A DNA stretch of 33,049 nt from JAQGMO01 sp050954505 (GTDB lineage: Bacteria; Pseudomonadota; Gammaproteobacteria; Burkholderiales; Burkholderiaceae_D), in the NCBI GenBank assembly GCA_050954505.1, contig JBPBPY010000018.1, positions 1 through 33,049 on the forward strand, in the 5' to 3' direction. Of this stretch, positions 9,569-14,896 are shown one piece after another. Made by a program: the position numbers and the translations under genes. A model generated the notes under the pieces. The model searched no databases and was not told the origin of the DNA. It saw nothing but the letters and a program-made list of their open reading frames with translations. Each line of letters starts with the position of its first letter. Position 1 is the stretch's first letter.

Positions 9569-9742
9569 ATGAAGATGCAACAGCAATCAATCGTGGATTT
9601 GGAGCCGGCTGGCAAAGTGGCAAACACTGGCCCTGGCGAAAAGAATACGGGTAGGCGATGGACGATCGTGCGTCATGCACGGTTGCCGCACCGCGATGGC
9701 CTCCCTTTGAGTTCCGGAGGTGGTGACGGCGGCGGCGGCTGA
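9569..9742 (+). CDS. Candidate RiPP precursor peptide, 57 residues, Gly-rich C-terminus
   Basis: A short gene starting 21 bases after the YcaO stop, with GAGG six bases before the ATG. It encodes MKMQQQSIVDLEPAGKVANT at the N-terminus and ends LPLSSGGGDGGGG. The layout suits a precursor: a mixed polar leader with a central RRWTIVRHARLP segment, then a short Gly-rich tail with Ser-Ser as the only C-terminal hydroxyl residues and no Cys anywhere. If the YcaO/SagB fusion acts on it, oxazoline/oxazole at the Ser residues or another backbone change would be expected; that is inference. The gene is flanked by modifying enzymes and followed immediately by a GC hairpin. It could instead be a small non-modified protein, but its position between the YcaO gene and an oxygenase argues otherwise. 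Confidence 0.65.
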   Translation: MKMQQQSIVDLEPAGKVANTGPGEKNTGRRWTIVRHARLPHRDGLPLSSGGGDGGGG

Positions 9743-9751
9743 CTTTCTCCG

Positions 9752-9779
9752 TGCGGCGGCCGCCGATATGGCCGCCGCA
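9752..9779 (+). terminator. GC-rich hairpin after the precursor gene (attenuator or mRNA stabiliser)
   Basis: TGCGGCGGCC (9752-9761) and GGCCGCCGCA (9770-9779) are perfect 10-base arms around an 8-base loop. It begins 10 bases after the precursor stop and is followed by AATTTACC, not a real T-run, so it may act as a partial terminator or 3' stabiliser that raises precursor expression over the downstream oxygenase. Confidence 0.6.
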
Positions 9780-9808
9780 ATTTACCCCATCTGCCAAAAG
9801 ACACCATC

Positions 9809-10405
9809 ATGCTTACTGGTACAAACGTCACCGTCATCGATGGGCTCATGGATCCGGTGCTGGAAGACGCACTGGTCCAGGCTGTTGCATGGATTCCTCT
9901 GCATTTCATCAATCGCAGCGGCCAGTTCGATGCCCATGCTCTCGACATGCACTGGCTCTACCCTCTGGTTGGCAGCGATGATATTTTCAACGACGATGCC
10001 GAAGCAAAGTTGAATGAACTGGACGCCCCGCTTCAACCCATCGTTCGATGCTGGGAACTCATCAAGCATCGTCATGCCCATCCTGTGCGTTTATACGAAT
10101 GTGTTTTGAGTGCCAATGCTTTTGGTACTGAAGGCAGGCTGCATCGCGACATCAATCATCCAAAGGCCGGTGACCGTGAGCGCCACCACACTGCGTTGGT
10201 CTACTGCAGCAAGTCCTGGGATCCTGACTGGGGCGGAGAAACCCTGGTATTCAACGACGACCGCAGTGAAATTACTGCGGCAGTGATGCCTAAACGGGGA
10301 CGTGTGCTGCACATTGCCGGTGATCCACCTCATGTCGGACGCAGCGTTTCGCGGATTTGTCCGTCGGACCGTCGTGTCCTGGTCTTGAAGTACTGGGCGA
10401 TTTGA
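9809..10405 (+). CDS. 2-oxoglutarate/Fe(II)-dependent oxygenase
   Basis: A 198-residue protein with the double-stranded beta-helix signature of prolyl-4-hydroxylase-like oxygenases. The iron ligands are visible as HRD (His112, Asp114) and His175 in DPPHVGRSVSR, with Arg178 placed to hold the 2-oxoglutarate carboxylate. The segment DWGGETLVFND between them is typical. Such enzymes hydroxylate or otherwise oxidise an unactivated carbon using O2 and 2-oxoglutarate. It follows the candidate precursor on the same strand with only a 66-base gap holding a hairpin, which suggests peptide tailoring as its job (inference). The ATG at 9809 has no clear Shine-Dalgarno. A resident-metabolite hydroxylase or DNA/RNA demethylase role cannot be excluded from sequence alone. 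Confidence 0.85.
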   Translation: MLTGTNVTVIDGLMDPVLEDALVQAVAWIPLHFINRSGQFDAHALDMHWLYPLVGSDDIFNDDAEAKLNELDAPLQPIVRCWELIKHRHAHPVRLYECVLSANAFGTEGRLHRDINHPKAGDRERHHTALVYCSKSWDPDWGGETLVFNDDRSEITAAVMPKRGRVLHIAGDPPHVGRSVSRICPSDRRVLVLKYWAI

Positions 10406-10582
10406 ATCCAGCACCCTAGGGGCACCCAACAACATTTTTGGAATTTTAGTTGCACCGGATTCGGATACCGCCGCAACAACACCGGCCCATCAGACAGTCT
10501 TGCCCACATTCTGAGGGCCGACCATCTCCCGAGCGGGGAACCAGACCGAGGACATTGGCCCTTGTGGTCCAATGAACGGGCG

Positions 10583-10744
10583 TCAGATGTCGCCAGCAAT
10601 GCAGAAGTAAAGCGCCAGCAAGACATACAGACTGGTGCACAGGGCGATGTACAGGCACATGCTGCCCAGGGCACGGCCGCGCAGGCGCGCCGGCCGCGGT
10701 TGAAACCGGCGCGAATGTTCGGGTGAAACCGTGAATTCATGCAT
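10583..10744 (-). CDS. Small membrane protein with its own hrp box, 53 residues
   Basis: Not recognised as a named family. It starts MHEFTVSPEHSRRFQPRPAR, a basic cytoplasmic-looking segment, and ends with one strongly hydrophobic helix (CLYIALCTSLYVLLALYFC). It should therefore be a single-span inner-membrane protein with a positively charged N-terminus. GGAG lies 9 bases before ATG 10744, which decides the start against a longer open frame from 10810. That longer frame is also excluded because a promoter-like hrp box occupies 10776-10803. The gene is divergent from the GGDEF gene, which carries its own hrp box. The matching promoter suggests co-expression with the type III secretion system; function is unknown. 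Confidence 0.6.
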   Translation of the reverse strand: MHEFTVSPEHSRRFQPRPARLRGRALGSMCLYIALCTSLYVLLALYFCIAGDI

Positions 10745-10775
10745 GAGGTGTTCTCCGGTAGCGCTGCATAAACCA

Positions 10776-10803
10776 TATGTGGCCGGCGCGCCGCAGCAGT
10801 TCC
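10776..10803 (-). promoter_or_regulatory. hrp box (HrpL promoter) of the small membrane protein gene
   Basis: On the minus strand GGAACT (10803-10798), 15 bases, CCACATA (10782-10776). This matches the consensus GGAACC-N15/16-CCACNNA at 9 of 10 fixed positions. It ends 31 bases before ATG 10744. Confidence 0.65.
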
Positions 10804-10917
10804 CGTCCATTATCAGGAATTATGCAAGGCAGATGTATCACCGAGAACCTGTTGGCGTCAAATCGGCAAAACCGCGTAAGCCACTGAAAAATATTGAGAA
10901 TTTGTGGGTTGGCCCGA

Positions 10918-10945
10918 GGAACTGTTTCTACATAACAACCACCTA
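10918..10945 (+). promoter_or_regulatory. hrp box (HrpL promoter) of the GGDEF gene
   Basis: GGAACT (10918-10923), 15 bases, CCACCTA (10939-10945), matching the HrpL consensus at 9 of 10 fixed positions. It ends 42 bases before ATG 10988. Its overlap with the upstream part of the open frame shows that translation starts at 10988, not 10904. Confidence 0.65.
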
Positions 10946-10987
10946 TGTTCACTATTTCACATTCCCTTACTTCGGGTGGGCATCGCG

Positions 10988-12127
10988 ATGAATAAATCCG
11001 ACATTTCCAGAGTCATCGAATTGCTTGGGCGCGTTGCACAGACTGCGCCAGCGCAGCATCCGCTGATGAACGGCAAGGATTTGCTGGAGCGCCATGCCTA
11101 CGACACCGTGCTGTCCATGGCAGGAGTATGCGGTACTGCGAGCCGGGCAATTGCCATCGTGCCCGGAGGCAGTGCCGTGCTGGCCTACGTGCGCGATGCA
11201 GCTGGCGAAGTGGTTGTCTTCGAGCTGGCCGGCCAGGATGATGTGCCACTGCTGTTTCCGGCCGCACCGGTCGGTTTTTCAGGCAATGGTCACCAGGCGT
11301 GGTTGAACGCATCGGCCCTGCAGAACTGCGCGCCGGCAGGCCAGGAGGCTGCGGCCGAATTTTTCATTGCTGCTGCACCGGTCCACGGTGTCGACGGCGC
11401 CCCCTGCGGCCTGCTCTGCACCACCGCGACGCACGCTGGTACGCAAGGCGCAAACCAGCTGCAGATGATCGGCTTGTGTGCACAGCAGGCCAGCCAGATC
11501 ATGGAAAGCATGCGCCGCCTTGATCAGGAACGGTATGCCCATGCGCAAATGCGCAACCAGCTCGAACAGCGTGACAAACAATTGCAACAGGCACTGCAGG
11601 AAGCTTCGTCGCTGCGTCATGAAGTCGGTTCCCTGGAATTGCTCAGCGACACCGATGGACTGACCGGCATCAAGAACCGCCGTGCTTTCGATGCGGCCAT
11701 TACGGACGAACTCGAATATGCTGCGCGCCGCCCTCACCCGGTGTCGATGCTGATGATCGATGTCGACAACTTCAAGAAATACAATGACACCTATGGCCAC
11801 GTCAAAGGCGACGAAGTCCTGAAGACGATTGCACTGGTGATGCAATGTTCACTGCGCTCATTCGAACATGTGGCCCGCTATGGCGGCGAAGAATTTGCCA
11901 TGATCCTGCCCAACAGCACTTCGGTGGAAGCCAGGCATGTGGCGCGGCGCCTTCAGCAGGCGGTGGAAAAATACCCCTGGCCGGATCGCCCGATCACCAT
12001 CAGCATCGGCTTGGCCACGACTTCATCACGCAAGACCGATACGCCAGCCTCGCTGATCGGCTGTGCCGATGCGGCGCTGTACAACGCCAAGGCAAACGGC
12101 CGCAACCGGGTCGAGTGCTACGCCTGA
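10988..12127 (+). CDS. Diguanylate cyclase with GAF-like sensor and GGEEF active site
   Basis: A 379-residue soluble protein predicted to make cyclic-di-GMP from two GTP. Residues about 25-165 look like a GAF-type sensor fold, 172-215 a coiled coil (QERYAHAQMRNQLEQRDKQL), and 218-379 a GGDEF domain that opens with DTDGLTGIKNRRAFD. The active-site loop is GGEEF (299-303), a functional variant. The inhibitory site five residues upstream, normally RxxD, reads RSFE (290-293), so product inhibition may be weakened. There is no transmembrane segment or secretion signal. An hrp box ends 42 bases upstream, so the gene is probably expressed with the type III system and would link c-di-GMP to virulence (inference). 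ATG 10988 is preceded by a weak GGGTGGG. Confidence 0.9.
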   Translation: MNKSDISRVIELLGRVAQTAPAQHPLMNGKDLLERHAYDTVLSMAGVCGTASRAIAIVPGGSAVLAYVRDAAGEVVVFELAGQDDVPLLFPAAPVGFSGNGHQAWLNASALQNCAPAGQEAAAEFFIAAAPVHGVDGAPCGLLCTTATHAGTQGANQLQMIGLCAQQASQIMESMRRLDQERYAHAQMRNQLEQRDKQLQQALQEASSLRHEVGSLELLSDTDGLTGIKNRRAFDAAITDELEYAARRPHPVSMLMIDVDNFKKYNDTYGHVKGDEVLKTIALVMQCSLRSFEHVARYGGEEFAMILPNSTSVEARHVARRLQQAVEKYPWPDRPITISIGLATTSSRKTDTPASLIGCADAALYNAKANGRNRVECYA

Positions 12128-12135
12128 ATCATTGG

Positions 12136-12159
12136 GGCCGGCATCGCTGCATGCCGGCC
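12136..12159 (+). terminator. Hairpin after the GGDEF gene
   Basis: GGCCGGCAT (12136-12144) and ATGCCGGCC (12151-12159) are perfect 9-base arms around a 6-base loop, 8 bases after the GGDEF stop. No T-run follows, so it is terminator-like but not a canonical intrinsic terminator. Confidence 0.55.
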
Positions 12160-12168
12160 GCAGCAGCA

Positions 12169-12228
12169 GTTGCCGTTGCCGTTGCCGTTGCCGCTGCCGT
12201 TGCCATTGCCATTGCCATTGCCATTGGC
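12169..12228. repeat. Hexanucleotide tandem repeat, (R)TTGCC about 10 copies
   Basis: Four GTTGCC, one GCTGCC, one GTTGCC, three ATTGCC and one ATTGGC run head to tail, with degenerate copies to about 12252. It sits between the convergent GGDEF and hydroxylase genes. Read on the minus strand it would encode alternating Gly-Asn/Ser, but no gene start accompanies it. It looks like a microsatellite in a gene-free gap. Confidence 0.8.
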
Positions 12229-12294
12229 ATCGGTACTGGTATTGCCATCGCCATCGAAATTGACTTCAACCGCCGCTGCAGCAGCGATCCCGGC

Positions 12295-12858
12295 TCATCT
12301 TGATTGATCGAATTCCATGTACAGCACCACGCGCTCGCGGGCGCTCATATTGATCGCGCTATGGGTTGTCGAGCCATCAAAAACCAGTGCCCTGCCTTCG
12401 CGTTCTTCTTCGAAGACGCCCTCCACATTCAGGTAGCTGTGACCAGCAAGCAGATCGATTCCCAAATGGCAGGTCAGGATGTCGCCACCCAGATCCGCAT
12501 GGTCATGCGGCGGGATGATGTACAACGGACTCATGCGTGAAAACAGGCAGGTACCAACCTGCGGATACTTCCTGATCAATGCTTGCACGGTCGGATATTT
12601 TTCCGTTGCGTCGTCGGGAAACTGCCCTTTCAAACTCAGCAGATAGGTATCCCAGCTGAGGTTTTTTTCCGTCGACGTCAGCTGCCAGGAAGCCAGCCAG
12701 CCATTTTCTGATTTGATGCGGGCAAAATATTCGTCATAGCCAAAGTTCCTGTGCAGATCGAGGAATGGTGCCTGCAAGCCCAGATATTCCTGGCGAATCG
12801 CTTGCCAGTTTTGTTGAAAAGCCTGGACGACGGCAAATGACGATGGATCATGAAACAT
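12295..12858 (-). CDS. Aspartyl/asparaginyl beta-hydroxylase-like oxygenase
   Basis: A 187-residue protein of the Asp/Asn beta-hydroxylase fold, which uses Fe(II), O2 and 2-oxoglutarate to hydroxylate an aspartate, asparagine or lipid acyl carbon. The family pattern is visible: PPHDHADLGG, then the iron-binding His in CHLGID, GRALVFDGS, the second iron-binding His in TTHSAINM, and the 2-oxoglutarate-binding Arg in ARERVVLY. The start is set at ATG 12858, because AAGGGAG lies 8 bases upstream; the longer open frame to 12918 has no such site. The start overlaps the end of the alpha/beta hydrolase gene by 11 bases, so the two are translationally coupled and share the hrp box at 13769-13796. Substrate unknown. 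Confidence 0.8.
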   Translation of the reverse strand: MFHDPSSFAVVQAFQQNWQAIRQEYLGLQAPFLDLHRNFGYDEYFARIKSENGWLASWQLTSTEKNLSWDTYLLSLKGQFPDDATEKYPTVQALIRKYPQVGTCLFSRMSPLYIIPPHDHADLGGDILTCHLGIDLLAGHSYLNVEGVFEEEREGRALVFDGSTTHSAINMSARERVVLYMEFDQSR

Positions 12859-13723
12859 GCCGGATGCTCCCTTGGCAAAGTTGGTTTTCGGATCGGACCT
12901 GGCACGAGGAAACGCCATCGCCGGGTGTGCAGAGCGGCGCGATCATGTCGTACAGCAGGGTATCGATGAGCTTGTGTTCCTTGAGCCAGATGACGATCTC
13001 ATGACGCGATTCGGGATACTCCAGTGAGCGCACCTGTGGCAGGGTGGCAAAACGGCGCGCATGCAGCAGGTCCATGTTGGCAATGCCACCGGTGCCATCC
13101 GGATTCGTGCCGGTCAGGATTTCCATGACCGGCAGGCTGGCGCGGGTTGCGGCCAGAGCAAGCAGGTCGTCGTAACATTTTTCCGGCCGGTCATCGGCAA
13201 GCAGCTTGAACAGGCTCAGCCAGCGAATGTCGTTATCGCGGGCAATCCAGTCGTGCCGGATATATGACAGCGGGCCGTAGGCAATGACCTTGTCGGCGTC
13301 AAGCAGCATGCCGAACAACACTGCCGCATAGGCGCCCATGGACTGCCCTATGGTGATGATTTTCGACGGCCGCATGGTAGCGATGATGGGGCGCAGTGCC
13401 GCTGCCACGGCATCGACCGAGTCGCCCAGTCCGAACACCCCGCGTTGATACCAGGCGTGGTGGCGATCACGCAGCATGATGCGATTGAATTGGGTGCCCA
13501 GTGTTTCTTCAAGCTTGCGCAGGCGGCCAAAGAAATCGTATTCCAGCTGGGTAAAGTAATTGAAACTGATCACCAGGGGATTGCCTGGCACAATTTCATC
13601 GAGCAGATAATCGCAGGCCAGATCTTTTTCCAGCAGTGCAATCGACTGGCTCGACAGCCGCGCCGGCAACGCACCCGGGAACGGTGACAGGGAGCTGACA
13701 TGAGCGAGGCTTGCGTGATCCAT
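12848..13723 (-). CDS. Alpha/beta hydrolase, candidate HrpL-regulated protein
   Basis: A 291-residue serine-hydrolase fold. The nucleophile elbow is GQSMG (126-130, Ser128), preceded by the beta strand KIITI and followed by AYAAVLFG. His241 in SRHEIV is a plausible catalytic His and Asp207 or Asp145 a possible acid. Similar elbows occur in esterases such as the accessory-Sec protein Asp2 and in carbohydrate-esterase relatives. The open frame begins at 13798, but an hrp box occupies 13769-13796, so translation must start downstream; ATG 13723 (45 bases after the box) is the next in-frame start. It has only a weak GGA upstream. The N-terminus MDHASLAHVSSLSPFP is Ser-rich but has Asp at position 2, so type III export is possible, not established. 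It overlaps the following hydroxylase gene. Confidence 0.75.
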   Translation of the reverse strand: MDHASLAHVSSLSPFPGALPARLSSQSIALLEKDLACDYLLDEIVPGNPLVISFNYFTQLEYDFFGRLRKLEETLGTQFNRIMLRDRHHAWYQRGVFGLGDSVDAVAAALRPIIATMRPSKIITIGQSMGAYAAVLFGMLLDADKVIAYGPLSYIRHDWIARDNDIRWLSLFKLLADDRPEKCYDDLLALAATRASLPVMEILTGTNPDGTGGIANMDLLHARRFATLPQVRSLEYPESRHEIVIWLKEHKLIDTLLYDMIAPLCTPGDGVSSCQVRSENQLCQGSIRHVS

Positions 13724-13768
13724 GCATGTGGTCCAGTTGGCTTTCGATGAGTCGTGCTGGTGCAGCCA

Positions 13769-13796
13769 TGGGTGGCGGCGCGGCGCAAATAGTTCC
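13769..13796 (-). promoter_or_regulatory. hrp box (HrpL promoter) of the hydrolase-hydroxylase operon
   Basis: On the minus strand GGAACT (13796-13791), 15 bases, CCACCCA (13775-13769). This matches the HrpL consensus at 9 of 10 fixed positions and lies 45 bases before ATG 13723. Confidence 0.6.
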
Positions 13797-14084
13797 AAAA
13801 GGCACTATTGATGCAAGCTGCTGCAAGCGGATGCAAATGCAGCTTGCCCGAACGCGCAACACATCGTGGCATGGTGCGAAAAGCAGGGCGGCGCGTGAAA
13901 TAAATAAAAAAATATCGAACTATGTTGTGTCAATTCCTACATATAAGCATTGGAGCGTCACGGCAAACTGTTCAGAACATGGCAGTGGCCAGGGCAGCAA
14001 CAATAACCCGTCTGGCAGAGTGATGATTCATTTTTCCAGACACTTAACCGGTGCTTTTATCTTTAACTATTCAAGGAGTTTCAC
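13797..14084. other. Gap between divergent hydrolase and 46-residue peptide genes
   Basis: AT-rich from about 13900. It must carry the plus-strand promoter of the peptide gene, but I could not identify a convincing -35/-10 pair. A weak hrp-box-like sequence at 13916-13943 (CGAACT, 15 bases, CTACATA) misses three fixed positions and lies 141 bases from the start codon. No other feature seen. Confidence 0.3.
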
Positions 14085-14225
14085 ATGCCACTTCCTCTCA
14101 TTTTCGGCGGCGTCAGCGCACTCGGCGGCTTGGCTTCCCTGGCGAACAATGGTGCAGACCTGCTGTCGAAAGTCAAACCAGGTGCTGAAGAAGAGCAGCC
14201 TGCCGACCCAGCAGACATGACCTAA
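14085..14225 (+). CDS. Small Gly/Ala-rich peptide, 46 residues
   Basis: Too short for routine gene calling but well supported by AAGGAG six bases before the ATG. The N-terminal half is hydrophobic and Gly/Ala-rich (MPLPLIFGGVSALGGLASLA) and could form a membrane-active helix. The C-terminal half is acidic (AEEEQPADPADMT). An intrinsic terminator follows 12 bases after the stop, ahead of a GNAT-like gene; this arrangement gives high peptide output with limited readthrough, as in bacteriocin and RiPP precursor genes. It contains no Cys and no double-Gly leader cleavage site. It could be a peptide toxin, a secreted export substrate or a small regulatory protein; I do not recognise the family. 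Confidence 0.55.
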   Translation: MPLPLIFGGVSALGGLASLANNGADLLSKVKPGAEEEQPADPADMT

Positions 14226-14237
14226 GCAAGTCCCTCG

Positions 14238-14275
14238 CCGCCAGGTTGGATCCAACGCCTGGCGGTAATTATTTG
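14238..14275 (+). terminator. Intrinsic terminator/attenuator after the 46-residue peptide gene
   Basis: CCGCCAGG (14238-14245) pairs with CCTGGCGG (14258-14265) around 12 bases that include the palindrome TTGGATCCAA. TAATTATTTG follows, a fair though interrupted T-rich tail. It separates the peptide gene from the GNAT-like gene. Confidence 0.7.
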
Positions 14276-14312
14276 CACCGTTACAAAACGTCGAACCAGC
14301 AACGAGGATTTC

Positions 14313-14804
14313 ATGCCCTTGCACCTGACTGACAAAGCCGACTTTGGTGTGCTTTACGACGCAGAAGTGCTGCATCAGAAATCGCTGGGAAAACAACTCA
14401 ATTTCACGCGTGAGCAATGGATCAGCTCATGCAGTCATCTCCCCTCGATCGGCTTTGCCAAGGATGGCATGGCGTTCGGCGGCGCCGTCTTCTACGAACA
14501 TGAAATTCATTTTGCCTTGCTGCCGCAGTTCCACGGTCGCTGGGGTGCATTGATCCGGCCGATGTGGGAATGGATGTTTTCCATCGAAGACAATGTCCGG
14601 GCGCGCGTGGAAAAGGAAAATCCGAAATGCCTGGACTTCATGCGCCGCCAATGGCCAGAAGATGGCGAAGACGAAACCTATGTCTACTTTCGGCTCACCC
14701 GCGCCGGCTTGAACGGTTCCCGCAAACCGCGCGCCATGCCAGCTGTGCAAGCATGCCCTGCACCACCTGCAAATCGTGCCAGCGAGGTTGAAGCAGTGGC
14801 CTGA
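14313..14804 (+). CDS. GNAT-like acyltransferase
   Basis: A 163-residue protein. Residues about 8-135 resemble the GNAT N-acyltransferase fold. GGAVFYEHEIHFALLPQFHG looks like the central beta strands 3-4, HGRWGALIRPMWEWMFS occupies the position of the acyl-CoA pyrophosphate loop and helix, and VRARVEKENPKCLDFMRR fits the N-x-x-C/S region where an Asn and a small residue start the last helix. The CoA loop is not a textbook Q/RxxGxG/A, so acyl-CoA binding is probable, not certain. GAGGA stands five bases before ATG 14313. The gene follows the peptide gene and its terminator on the same strand, so peptide or protein acylation is a reasonable guess. The Pro/Ala-rich last 30 residues look disordered. 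Confidence 0.6.
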   Translation: MPLHLTDKADFGVLYDAEVLHQKSLGKQLNFTREQWISSCSHLPSIGFAKDGMAFGGAVFYEHEIHFALLPQFHGRWGALIRPMWEWMFSIEDNVRARVEKENPKCLDFMRRQWPEDGEDETYVYFRLTRAGLNGSRKPRAMPAVQACPAPPANRASEVEAVA

Positions 14805-14896
14805 AGACCCGCCGTGAAATAAAACATCCGTCCATTGAAATGCGATTCCCGGCAATGTTTCCAGGGCCTCACTGCGCAAACGTCAGCGGCTGACAA

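Noticed and set aside
10537..10565. GGAACC at about 10538 in the gap after the oxygenase gene
   Set aside because: No -10 part at the right distance and no plus-strand gene follows.
12169..12252. Repeat tract as a CRISPR array
   Set aside because: Units are 6 bases with no spacers.
11845..12303. 152-codon plus-strand frame with a Val/Ala/Ile repeat tail
   Set aside because: Off-frame reading of the GGDEF gene running into the hexamer repeat.
13916..13943. Possible hrp box before the 46-residue peptide gene (CGAACT, 15 bases, CTACATA)
   Set aside because: Three mismatches among ten fixed positions and a 141-base distance to the start codon.
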